In this document: in pieces, positions 16,806-24,598 of the stretch
Position numbering within the stretch: position 1 is the first letter of the stretch
Layout: every line of letters starts with the position of its first letter
Origin: Paenibacillus dendritiformis
Lineage (GTDB): Bacteria; Bacillota; Bacilli; Paenibacillales; Paenibacillaceae
Reading direction: 5' to 3'
DNA length: 64,000 nt
Assembly: GCF_021654795.1 (NCBI RefSeq)
Contig: NZ_AP025344.1
Span: forward strand, 2,914,501 to 2,978,500
Position numbers and translations under genes: made by a program
The notes under the pieces: generated by a model
The model's input: only the letters and a program-made list of their open reading frames with translations
Database searches by the model: none
What the model was told of the DNA's origin: nothing

Positions 16806-17522
16806 TTACTTCGCATCATGGAAGATGATGCCCAGACTATATCTCGCGCCTTCCGTAACGGTGCTGACCCCATGCCGAACCGCGGTCCGGTAATAGCCGC
16901 GCACGCCTTGCACCGGGCGATGATTCGTCGGGAAGACGAGCCCTTCTCCTTGCGCCAGCGACAGGGCATGCCCCCGGCTCTGCGCCCGCGGCCGCTGCTC
17001 CACCAGCAGGAACTCGCCTCCCTTGTAATCTTCCCCCAGACGGTTCAGCGCAAATACAACCTGGAAGGGGAAGAACACATCGCCGTACATATCTTGGTGG
17101 AGGCAATTGTAGCCCCCCGCTTCGTATTTCAGGATAAGCGGGGTAGGGCGGGTCTGGCCGGCTTCGCGGCAGCGCTCCAGGAATAAGGCCAGCCGCTCCG
17201 GATAGGGCGAGCCGCCGCTGCCGAGCCGCTGCCGCCACACATTGGCAAGGCCGGCCAGCTCCGGGTACAGCCCTTCTCTGAGCTGCTGAAGCAGCGGCGG
17301 AAGCGGTGCATCATAATATTTATATTCCCCGATTCCGAAGCGGTATCTCGCCATGGAAATCGTCTTCCGGAAGTTCGCTTCCTCCGTATAGGTCCCGATA
17401 AGATGCTCGCAGGCTGCCGCATCGAGGACCGCAGGAAGCTTCGCATAGCCATGCTCGTCCAGCGAGAGCCGGACGGAGCTCCAATCTAGCTGTGCCATCC
17501 GTTGTGCCAGACGGTCAAGCAT
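16806..17522 (-). CDS. 2OG-Fe(II) oxygenase, ada-operon type (probable oxidative DNA demethylation)
   Basis: The product is 238 residues. The 2-oxoglutarate/iron facial triad is readable as H142-x-D144 (YNCLHQDMYGD) and H217 (AVRHGVS), with R227 ten residues later to hold 2-oxoglutarate. The overall sequence fits the Pfam family described as an oxygenase acting on damaged DNA, commonly beside ada. It is distinct from AlkB in length and spacing. The ATG overlaps the last 8 bp of ogt, indicating translational coupling. Direct oxidative removal of alkyl groups is the expected role, by family and context; it could also be a protein hydroxylase. Confidence 0.82.
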   Translation of the reverse strand: MLDRLAQRMAQLDWSSVRLSLDEHGYAKLPAVLDAAACEHLIGTYTEEANFRKTISMARYRFGIGEYKYYDAPLPPLLQQLREGLYPELAGLANVWRQRLGSGGSPYPERLALFLERCREAGQTRPTPLILKYEAGGYNCLHQDMYGDVFFPFQVVFALNRLGEDYKGGEFLLVEQRPRAQSRGHALSLAQGEGLVFPTNHRPVQGVRGYYRTAVRHGVSTVTEGARYSLGIIFHDAK

Positions 17523-18063
17523 GCATCCGCCCTCCTGCCGACAAGACGTCCCGTTCCAGCCGCAGCAGCTTCGCTTTCATATCCAGGCCGCCGCGGTAGC
17601 CCGTCAGCGCTCCGTCCTTGCCGATGACGCGATGGCAAGGGACGGTGATGAGGACGGGATTGGCCCCGATGGCTGTTCCGACGGCCCGTACTGCCGACGG
17701 GCGCTGAAGCTGCTCGGCCAGCTCCGAATAGGACAGCGTCTGTCCATACGGGATGCCGCATAGTGCGCGCCAGACTGCCAACTGAAAAGGCGTGCCCTGC
17801 AAATCCAACGGCATGGCGAAGCTGCGCTTCTTGCCCTGCAAATAGCCGGCAAGCTCCGCCGCATACGGCTGAAGCTTCCCGTCATTCCGCTGCAGCATTC
17901 TGCCCGGCCAGCGGCGGCCCGCCCATTCGGCAATGGCATCGAGCGGTTGCCCCGGAGAGCCGACATAACAGAGCCCCGCGTCTGTCGCCGCAAGAATAAG
18001 ATTCCACTCCCCGTACTCGACAACGGACCAATAAATCGGCAAATCAGCTTTCTTCTTTTCCAT
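17515..18063 (-). CDS. ogt: O6-methylguanine-DNA methyltransferase
   Basis: The product is 182 residues. The active-site motif PCHRVIG places the acceptor Cys at residue 143, followed by GALTGYRGGLDMKAKLLRLE, typical of Ogt/AdaB. The protein transfers methyl groups from O6-methylguanine or O4-methylthymine to itself in one suicidal turnover. The start at 18063 has AAGGAGG 9 nt upstream and overlaps the end of adaA by 20 bp. The pair corresponds to B. subtilis adaA-adaB, so expression should depend on methylated AdaA. Confidence 0.92.
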   Translation of the reverse strand: MEKKKADLPIYWSVVEYGEWNLILAATDAGLCYVGSPGQPLDAIAEWAGRRWPGRMLQRNDGKLQPYAAELAGYLQGKKRSFAMPLDLQGTPFQLAVWRALCGIPYGQTLSYSELAEQLQRPSAVRAVGTAIGANPVLITVPCHRVIGKDGALTGYRGGLDMKAKLLRLERDVLSAGGRMHA

Positions 18064-18637
18064 ACTCGATATCCTCCTTCGCATCCGCCAGCTGCCGCTT
18101 CCGGTACTCTGCCGGAGTGCACCCGGCGGTCTGCTTGAACAATGTAATGAAGTAGGGGGGATTGGACACCCCGACGGACTGCCCGATCTCGGCGATTGCC
18201 AGCTTCGTGGATCGAAGCAGTTCCTTGGCTTGCCCAATCCGACGCCGCTGGACATATTCAACCGGCGTCATGCCCATGATCTTTTTGAAAATGCGGTGCA
18301 AATGATAAGGACTCCCGTGGCTGATCTCGGCCAGGCGGCGGAGCGTCAGCTTCTCCGCATAATTCCGGTCGATATAGGCGGTCACGATCGCAATCCATTC
18401 GTCATCCGGCAGCCGCTGTCCAGTCGGCTTGCAGCGCTTGCATGGGCGGTAGCCGGCGGACAACGCCGCTTCCGGACTGCGGAAGAAGCCGACATTCTCG
18501 CGTTTCGGCGGCCTGGACTTGCAGGAAGGGCGGCAAAATATGCCCGTCGATTTCACCGCGTACCAGAAATGGCCGTCATAAGCGCTGTTATTGCTGACGA
18601 TGGCCTGCCACATTTCATCGGTTACAAGCTCCGGCAT
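18044..18637 (-). CDS. adaA: AdaA-type methylphosphotriester-DNA methyltransferase and transcriptional activator
   Basis: The product is 197 residues. The N-terminal Ada zinc domain shows four Cys ligands (C35, C39, C66, C69) in GIFCRPSCKS and RPCKRCKP; C35 is the expected methyl acceptor. An AraC-type double helix-turn-helix follows (LTLRRLAEISHGSPYHLHRIFKK and VGVSNPPYFITLFKQTAG). Methylation from DNA phosphotriesters converts AdaA into the activator of the adaptive response. GGAGGTGA precedes the ATG. The promoter should lie in 18638-18720, where no ada box could be fixed by eye. It heads a tight four-gene operon. Confidence 0.93.
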   Translation of the reverse strand: MPELVTDEMWQAIVSNNSAYDGHFWYAVKSTGIFCRPSCKSRPPKRENVGFFRSPEAALSAGYRPCKRCKPTGQRLPDDEWIAIVTAYIDRNYAEKLTLRRLAEISHGSPYHLHRIFKKIMGMTPVEYVQRRRIGQAKELLRSTKLAIAEIGQSVGVSNPPYFITLFKQTAGCTPAEYRKRQLADAKEDIEYGKEES

Positions 18638-18848
18638 GGGCGCTCACCTCCATTCCTAGTATTAGTATATCCTTCGCCATAGTCGTTTGTACGGAAATAC
18701 GAATAGAATAGCAAGATAACAAAATTATAGATATCAAAATTTTACTTCAGACCAGGCCCGGTATGGCAACGCCAGATCCCTCCGATTCAATAACGTTACC
18801 GGTCTGGGAATATCCTGTACTGTCATGTCGCTAGATCGGGGTGGAATG

Positions 18849-18959
18849 ATGGACTAGACCAAGATATTAATTATCGAAAGTAAGGAAGCGAGGCCGATCT
18901 GATCTTTTACGGCCTGCATAAGGAAGGCTTCCAGGTGGCCGTGTCGGGCTCCGGCGAGG
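18849..18959 (+). pseudogene. 5' relic of an OmpR-type response regulator gene
   Basis: After GGGGTGG and an ATG at 18849 the frame reads M-D-stop-TKILIIE. One frame change later it reads ADLIFYGLHKEGFQVAVSGSGE, which matches the beginning of a response-regulator receiver domain. A nonsense codon at position 3 and a frameshift make it nonfunctional, and the rest of the gene is absent. A short open frame downstream (AKIVQVSLQEQGMTTQ then TAA near 19070) may be a fragment of another gene. The gene-free stretch 18638-20811 otherwise holds two tandem arrays. Confidence 0.6.
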
Positions 18960-19280
18960 TGGGGCGAAGGAGGCCGAGCCGGTTCAAGCCGCCTTGCCGA
19001 AATCTGCTCCCGGCGGCGAGGCCAAAATCGTGCAGGTTTCGCTCCAAGAGCAAGGAATGACAACCCAGTAAGAGTATGCGGCCATACTGCAAGGCATAAT
19101 CTGTTGAACGCGGCTGCACAGGGATTTATTTGCTTTCAGCACTCCAGCCCGGATGAAAGGGGGGAGCGACGGCAAAGCCGGGGTCGGCGCGAAGCAGACA
19201 CTGCAAAAGTAACCAGATGCGGACGAGGATTTGCTGTCTGCAGAACATGACGATAGCTCAAACTGCCCGGCCCCTTTAAG

Positions 19281-19730
19281 ACTCCCCGAGGGTCAGGAAG
19301 TCGTCTATGTTTGGTTGTCCTTTTTTCCAAACTCCCCATGGGTCAGGAAGTCGCCTATGTTTGCTTGTCCCTTTATCCAATCTCCCCGTGGGTCAGGAAG
19401 TCGTCTATGTTTGGTTCTCCTTTTATCCAAACTCCCCGCAGGTCAGGAAGTCGTCTATGTTTGGTTGTCCTTTTATCCAATCTCCCCGTGGGTCAGGAAG
19501 TCGCCTATGTTTGGTTGTCCCTTTATCCAATCTCCCCGTGGGTCAGGAAGTCGTCTATGTTTGCTTGTCCCTTTATCCAATCTCCCCGTGGGTCAGGAAG
19601 TCGTCTATGTTTGGTTCTCCTTTTATCCAAACTCCCCGTAGGTCAGGAAGTCGTCTATGTTTGGTTCTTCTTTATCCAAACTCCCCATGGGTCAGGAAAT
19701 CGTATTGTTGAAACGATCTTCCAAAAGCTC
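19281..19730 (+). repeat. 50-bp tandem repeat array (about nine copies)
   Basis: GGTCAGGAAG recurs at 19291, 19341, 19391, 19441, 19491, 19541, 19591, 19641 and about 19690, so the period is 50 bp. The whole unit (GGTCAGGAAGTCGTCTATG, then TTTGGTTGTCC, TTTTATCCAA and CTCCCCGTG) is conserved with a few substitutions. There is no unique spacer. Because 50 is not a multiple of 3, all three forward frames stay open through much of the array, giving artefactual long reading frames without ribosome binding sites. Confidence 0.93.
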
Positions 19731-19924
19731 AGGAAATCGACGATGCTCGGATTTCATCCTTCTTGAATAATGAGAAAGAACAGCTCTAAAAGAAGAGTAT
19801 CTTAAACTGAGAACAAGGTGTCACGGATGGTCGGTGTTCTAGCAATAGGACCATTTCTAATTATCATTTGTTATCAACCTACATCAATAAACCTGACTCG
19901 TCGGGAAGTGCGGATAAATTACTG

Positions 19925-20410
19925 AGATGGAAGCTGCCTGACTTGTTGGGATAATGGTGCAAGAGAGCTGAGAGAGGGCGCTTCCTTACACGTTGGGATA
20001 ATGGTGCAAGAGAGCTGAGAGAGGCGTTTCCTGACAAGTCGGGATAATGTTGCATTAGTTAAGAGAGGGCGCTTCCTTACACGTTGGGATAATGGTGCAA
20101 GAGCTAAGAGAGGGTGCTTCCTGACTTGTTGGGATAATGGTGCAAGAGAGCTGAGAGAGGGCGTTTCCTGACACGTTAGGATAATGGTGTAAGAGCTGAG
20201 AGAGGGCGTTTCCTGACACGTTAGGATAATGGTGTAAGAGCTGAGAGAGGCGTTTCCTGACAAGTCGGGATAATGTTGCATTAGTTAAGAGAGGGCGCTT
20301 CCTTACACGTTGGGATAATGGTGCAAGAGCTAAGAGAGGGTGCTTCCTGACTTGTTGGGATAATGTTGCAAGAGCTGAGAGAGGACGGCTCCTGATTTGA
20401 TGGGAGAGTA
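19925..20410 (+). repeat. about 45-bp tandem repeat array with a higher-order duplication (about ten copies)
   Basis: GGGATAATG (or AGGATAATG) recurs at 19948, 19995, 20041, 20086, 20131, 20178, 20223, 20267, 20312 and 20357, with spacings of 44-47 bp. Each unit continues as TGCAAGAG-CTGAGAGAGGGCG then CTTCCTGACTTGTT. A block of about 115 bp beginning near 20022 recurs almost exactly 226 bp later, showing a second round of duplication. It is unrelated in sequence to the preceding 50-bp array. The stretch 20411-20811 has no gene I can support. Confidence 0.92.
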
Positions 20411-20811
20411 GAGAAAAACGACGGAACAGGAGATCCCCTGACGTAGGGGGAGAGCGAAGTAAAGTGCTGAAATTGTAGGAAAGAGCTGAATGGAAGGCGG
20501 ATATTATCGTGCTGGAGCGGCGGCCCGCCAGCAAATACGTCAGCAAAAAATTGCTGATGAAATCAATGGGAGGATCAAACTGGGCATTCCGGAATGGTCA
20601 ATACGATGCAATATTATGGTCAAGAGCCAGCTAAATGGCGGGGTGTACGGGATGCTCCTATACTTTTCATATGGATTTCGTAATTCTATGTAAGCCTGCC
20701 TTACTGCTGACACTTTCCCCATGTAGTGTATGGATTGTGCCGCCGCCGTATGAAAAATACGGCGGGAAAACCAGGATTGCGGCAGCTATCACAATCAGGA
20801 GGAGATTTACT

Positions 20812-21195
20812 ATGAAAAAAAGATTGACAGCAGGTATCGCATCGTTAGCTGTTCTAGCTATGGCCGGTTCGGCCTATGCGGCGGAAGTGCCGAGCAGCAG
20901 CATCGCCAGCAAAATGGTTAAGGCTTCTGCGGCAGAAGCGCATGGAAAGGTTGCGAATAACGGATTGCAGTCGCAGCTTCAAGTGATGCCCGCATCGTCT
21001 GCGCTCCGAGCAGAAGGCGTGTCCGGCGGTAAACTCAAGCGGCAGGTTATCGGCAAGAATATGGACCGGGATGGCGCCGAGATGGCAGTTAGCGTCAAAA
21101 GCTCGGAAGAGCTGGCGAAGGAAAAGGGCATGACCGTTAAGAAGTTGATTGCCCAGTTGAATCGGGAAGCGACGACAAGCAAGAGCGGTAAATGA
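20812..21195 (+). CDS. small secreted protein of unknown function
   Basis: The product is 127 residues with a clear Sec signal peptide: MKKRLTAG, a hydrophobic core LAVLAMAG and an AYA-AE cleavage site around residue 22. The mature part is about 105 residues, Ser/Ala/Lys-rich and polar, with no Cys and no membrane helix, ending in REATTSKSGK. AGGAGGAG lies about 7 nt before the ATG, and an intrinsic terminator follows. I recognise no family. It stands alone between the tandem arrays and a MarR gene. Confidence 0.75.
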   Translation: MKKRLTAGIASLAVLAMAGSAYAAEVPSSSIASKMVKASAAEAHGKVANNGLQSQLQVMPASSALRAEGVSGGKLKRQVIGKNMDRDGAEMAVSVKSSEELAKEKGMTVKKLIAQLNREATTSKSGK

Positions 21196-21221
21196 CGATG
21201 ATGAAGAAGTAAGACTGACAA

Positions 21222-21255
21222 ACCTCTGGCCTTGATTGTGCCGGAGCCTTTTTTT
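21222..21255 (+). terminator. intrinsic terminator after the small secreted protein
   Basis: CTCTGGC (21224-21230) pairs with GCCGGAG (21240-21246, one G-U pair) and is followed by CC and seven T residues. Confidence 0.75.
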
Positions 21256-21302
21256 CATAGGAGGCATGGGATTGTCTGTTGCATTAGATATATTTTAAAT
21301 AA

Positions 21303-21331
21303 TTGCCTGAAGGAAACTATATTGCTATAAT
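21303..21331 (+). promoter_or_regulatory. sigma-A promoter of the marR-uvrA2 operon
   Basis: TTGCCT (21303-21308) and a perfect TATAAT (21326-21331) are separated by 17 bp, about 37 bp upstream of the MarR start. Any autorepression operator is likely to overlap it, but I could not define a palindrome. Confidence 0.75.
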
Positions 21332-21367
21332 GAGAGCAGATCAACATCAATGAAATGAGGTAATCTC

Positions 21368-21805
21368 ATGCAGCCTGAACAACCGGGAGCTCTGGAAAAC
21401 GCGCTCTCTCATCTGCAATGCGTCTTGGTTGCGAGACGTGCGCGCATCAATCCGGAACAGCTTACATGGGCGCAGTACGATATCCTGGAGCTGCTCCGCA
21501 TCCGCGGTCCGCTGATGCCTTCGGAGATCAGCGAGAGGCTGGGCATGTCGCGCCCGGCCATCTCCAAAGCGCTGCGAGTGTTGAAGGACCAGCAATTCAT
21601 CGAACAGACGGCAGGCGAGCAGGATCGCCGCGAACAGACGACATCATTGACGGACGAGGGCAGAACGTTCCTGTCTATCGCCGCGCACAGCCGGCGCGAA
21701 GCCGCGGACATCGCCGCTTCCGTGCTTACGCCCGGGGAACAGGGCATCTTCGCGGAGCTGTGCCGGAAGGTAGCGGATGCTCTTGATGATGCTTCGTTAG
21801 AATAA
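21368..21805 (+). CDS. MarR family transcriptional regulator
   Basis: The product is 145 residues. The winged helix is readable as LMPSEISERLGMSRPAISKALRVLKDQQFIEQ, with wing sequence GEQDRREQTTSLTDEGRTFL, standard for MarR. N- and C-terminal helices form the dimer interface. The gene lies 59 bp upstream of a UvrA2-like ATPase in the same orientation behind one strong promoter, so it most likely represses both and is released by a small toxic compound (inference from the family). The effector is unknown. Confidence 0.88.
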   Translation: MQPEQPGALENALSHLQCVLVARRARINPEQLTWAQYDILELLRIRGPLMPSEISERLGMSRPAISKALRVLKDQQFIEQTAGEQDRREQTTSLTDEGRTFLSIAAHSRREAADIAASVLTPGEQGIFAELCRKVADALDDASLE

Positions 21806-21864
21806 CCATATAGTTGCTCATAGGAAATTAATAGTTGTTATTTTTACAAAAGGCAGGAGATAGC

Positions 21865-24153
21865 ATGACGTCAATAAGTCAAGGCCCCGACCATCGGCAA
21901 AATTGGATTCATGTAGCAGGCGCCAGGGAACATAATCTGAAAAATGTAACGGTGAGCATTCCGAAGAAGAAGATTACCGTGTTCACTGGCGTGTCCGGCT
22001 CCGGCAAATCTTCGCTCGTCTTTGACACGATCGCGGCGGAATCGCAGCGGCAGCTCAATGAGACGTTCACCAGCTTCGTGCGCCATCGTCTTCCGCATTA
22101 CGGCCAGCCGGATGTCGACTCGCTCGACAATCTCTCGGTCGCGATCGTCGTTGATCAGAAACGCATCGGCGGCAACGCCAGGTCGACGGTCGGAACCGTG
22201 ACCGACATTTATTCGTTGCTGCGATTGCTGTATTCCCGCATAGGGAAGCCCTTCGTCGGTTATTCCGACGTCTTCTCCTTCAACAACCCGCAAGGGATGT
22301 GCCCGAAATGCGAAGGCTTGGGGACCGTCGCCGCCATCCATATCAATCGCCTGCTCGATCGGAGCAAATCTTTGAATGAAGGCGCGATCCAATTCCCTAC
22401 CTTCCGGCCCGGGGAGTGGCGCTGGAAACGCTACGTCTGCTCCGGGCTGTTCGACAATGACAAGAAACTCCGGGATTATACGGAGGAAGAGTGGGACACG
22501 CTCCTGTACAAGACGGATCTGAAAATCAAGGATCCGGGTCCCGGATGGCCGCCGACCTCCAAGTATGAAGGCATCATCCCGCGCTTCGAGAGGAGCTTCC
22601 TGGCCAAGGAACCGGAGGAGGGCAAGACGCGCTACAAGGAAGAGTTCGACCGCATTGTCACGCGGGGGCAGTGTCCGCTCTGCCATGGCGCCCGTCTTCA
22701 AGCGGACGTGTTAACGTGCACGATCAACGGCAAAAGCATCGCGGACTGCGCTGCGATGCAAGTGACCGATCTCTTGCCCTTCATGCGCGGGATCGCTGCG
22801 CCTGCCGCCGCCACTGTTGTCTCGGCTATCCTTGAAAGGCTGGAAAGCCTGATCGGCATCGGGCTGGGGTATCTCAGCCTCAACCGCGAGACCTCCACAC
22901 TGTCCGGAGGGGAATCGCAGCGGGTCAAGATGGTGCGCCATCTCGGAAGCAGTCTGACGGACATCACTTATATTTTCGATGAACCGAGCATCGGCCTGCA
23001 TCCCCGTGATGTCCATCGGCTGAATACGCTGATGAAGCAGCTTCGGGACAAGGGCAATACGGTGCTTGTCGTCGAGCATGACCCGGATGTGATCGCGATC
23101 GCGGACCACATCGTGGATATGGGGCCTGAAGCCGGATCCAATGGAGGCCGGATCGTATATGAAGGCGGCTTGGAGGGGCTGACCGCCTCCGGGACGCTCA
23201 CCGGGCGGCATCTCGGACATCGGCCGCGGCTCAATCGGTCACCGCGGCAGCCGCAGGGCTGGCTCGCGATCGAGCGCGCTTCGCTGCATAATCTGAAGGA
23301 TGTCAGCGTGAACATCCCGAAGGGCGTGCTGACCGCCGTAACCGGCGTCGCTGGCTCCGGGAAAAGCTCCCTTGTGAATGGGGTGCTCCCAGAATTTTAT
23401 CCGGAAGCGGTCTTCATCGATCAAAGCGCGATTCGGGCCACGAAGCGCTCCAACCCGGCGACGTATACCGGAATCTTGGATCCGATCCGCAGTCTGTTCG
23501 CCAAGGCGAACCGGGTGAGCGCCTCGCTGTTCAGCTTCAATTCGGAGGGGGCTTGTCCGGAATGCAAGGGCCTTGGGAAAACCTATATTGACCTGGCCTT
23601 CATGGATCCGATAGTCAGCGTCTGCGAAGTATGCCAAGGACACAGGTTTACCGCGGACGTTTTGAAGCATACGCTGCAGGGCAAGCATATCGGAGACGTA
23701 TTGGCGATGAACGTCGCGGAGGCCAAGGAATTTTTCAGGGATGAACAGATTCGGCCTGTCCTGGAGCGGTTGAGTGATGTCGGGCTGGACTATATTACGC
23801 TGGGACAGCCGCTGAGCACCTTATCCGGAGGGGAAGTACAGCGGATCAAGCTCGCAGCCGAGATGGAGAGCGGCGGTCAAATCTATGTATTTGACGAACC
23901 GACGACCGGATTGCATATGTCTGATGTCGCTCGGTTAATCGGGCTTCTGAATCGTCTCGTCGACAAAGGCAGCACAGTCATTGTTATCGAGCACAATATG
24001 GATGTCATCTGCCAAGCCGATTGGATCATTGATCTGGGGCCGGGGGCTGGACATGAAGGTGGACAGGTTATTTTTGAAGGCACGCCAGAGGGCCTGATTG
24101 ATTGCCCGCACTCTGTCACGGGACAATACGTCCGGAAGCATGCTCGGATATAG
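21865..24153 (+). CDS. UvrA2/DrrC-like ABC ATPase
   Basis: The product is about 762 residues, clearly shorter than housekeeping UvrA (about 950). It has two ABC ATPase halves: Walker A GVSGSGKSS and GVAGSGKSS, signatures LSGGESQRVKM and LSGGEVQRIKL, and Walker B TYIFDEPSIGLHP and IYVFDEPTTGLH. CxxC pairs (CPKC, CPLC, CPEC, CEVC) are consistent with UvrA zinc modules. The UvrB-binding insertion seems missing, as in UvrA2 and Streptomyces DrrC, which protect against DNA-binding drugs. AGGAG precedes the ATG at 21865. Pairing with MarR suggests inducible protection against a genotoxic compound (inference). Confidence 0.87.
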   Translation: MTSISQGPDHRQNWIHVAGAREHNLKNVTVSIPKKKITVFTGVSGSGKSSLVFDTIAAESQRQLNETFTSFVRHRLPHYGQPDVDSLDNLSVAIVVDQKRIGGNARSTVGTVTDIYSLLRLLYSRIGKPFVGYSDVFSFNNPQGMCPKCEGLGTVAAIHINRLLDRSKSLNEGAIQFPTFRPGEWRWKRYVCSGLFDNDKKLRDYTEEEWDTLLYKTDLKIKDPGPGWPPTSKYEGIIPRFERSFLAKEPEEGKTRYKEEFDRIVTRGQCPLCHGARLQADVLTCTINGKSIADCAAMQVTDLLPFMRGIAAPAAATVVSAILERLESLIGIGLGYLSLNRETSTLSGGESQRVKMVRHLGSSLTDITYIFDEPSIGLHPRDVHRLNTLMKQLRDKGNTVLVVEHDPDVIAIADHIVDMGPEAGSNGGRIVYEGGLEGLTASGTLTGRHLGHRPRLNRSPRQPQGWLAIERASLHNLKDVSVNIPKGVLTAVTGVAGSGKSSLVNGVLPEFYPEAVFIDQSAIRATKRSNPATYTGILDPIRSLFAKANRVSASLFSFNSEGACPECKGLGKTYIDLAFMDPIVSVCEVCQGHRFTADVLKHTLQGKHIGDVLAMNVAEAKEFFRDEQIRPVLERLSDVGLDYITLGQPLSTLSGGEVQRIKLAAEMESGGQIYVFDEPTTGLHMSDVARLIGLLNRLVDKGSTVIVIEHNMDVICQADWIIDLGPGAGHEGGQVIFEGTPEGLIDCPHSVTGQYVRKHARI

Positions 24154-24168
24154 CGGGGTTGCATGGAA

Positions 24169-24202
24169 TAACAGCCAGACCCGAGAAGGAACTGGCTGTT
24201 AT
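24169..24202. terminator. hairpin between convergent genes, probable terminator
   Basis: TAACAGCCAG (24169-24178) pairs with CTGGCTGTTA, ending near 24202, around a 14-nt loop. It lies between the UvrA2-like gene and the small minus-strand gene ending at 24209. There is no long T-run. Confidence 0.55.
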
Positions 24203-24208
24203 GTTGCG

Positions 24209-24382
24209 CTATCCGGTGCGAAGCTTTTTGCGGAGCTGCTTCAAGGGTTGGTTTCTTCTTCCGTTCATGCGCATGCGCTGCTGCGTCAATCCGACGGCCG
24301 CCGCGCCGACGCCAATCGCCAATAAAGACCAAAGCGTTTTTCGATTACTCCAATTTTTCAAAAAACCAAACATTCCGTTCAT
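24209..24382 (-). CDS. DUF3918 (YrzQ-like) small membrane protein
   Basis: The product is only 57 residues and is easily overlooked. It begins MNGMFGFLKNW, has one hydrophobic segment SLLAIGVGAAAVGL and ends in a very basic tail with QLRKKLRTG. This layout (short N-terminus, Gly/Ala-rich helix, Arg/Lys/Met/Gln-rich tail) matches the DUF3918/YrzQ microproteins of Bacillales, whose function is unknown. GGGGGTGGGAT precedes the ATG at 24382 by about 6 nt. It is convergent with the UvrA2 gene. The stretch 24383-24598 carries divergent promoters that I could not define. Confidence 0.72.
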   Translation of the reverse strand: MNGMFGFLKNWSNRKTLWSLLAIGVGAAAVGLTQQRMRMNGRRNQPLKQLRKKLRTG

Positions 24383-24598
24383 CCCGATCCCACCCCCTTA
24401 ATGGACACTTGGATAATGGCATTCGCACACCGTTATTATTGTGCTCCGGCATCGGCGGCCGCATGCAAGGAAAGCTTTCCGTCTCCAACTGCTTACGGAA
24501 TCCATGCCTTAGGAACCGCGGCTCGAGTTCTCATAATTTCGGCATAACGGGAAACTCTAGGTTCTAGAGGAATATCGGATGCGGCAGGAGGGGTTCCC

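Noticed and set aside
19231..19766. Repetitive proteins encoded by the 50-bp array in three frames
   Set aside because: All three frames are open only because the unit lacks stops and the period is not divisible by three; no ribosome binding site or conserved start exists.
19281..20410. CRISPR-like arrays
   Set aside because: The whole unit is repeated in each case with no unique spacers, and no cas genes are present; these are tandem minisatellites.
20490..20693. 67-codon frame after the 45-bp array
   Set aside because: Part of it looks protein-like, but there is no usable ribosome binding site and no recognisable family.
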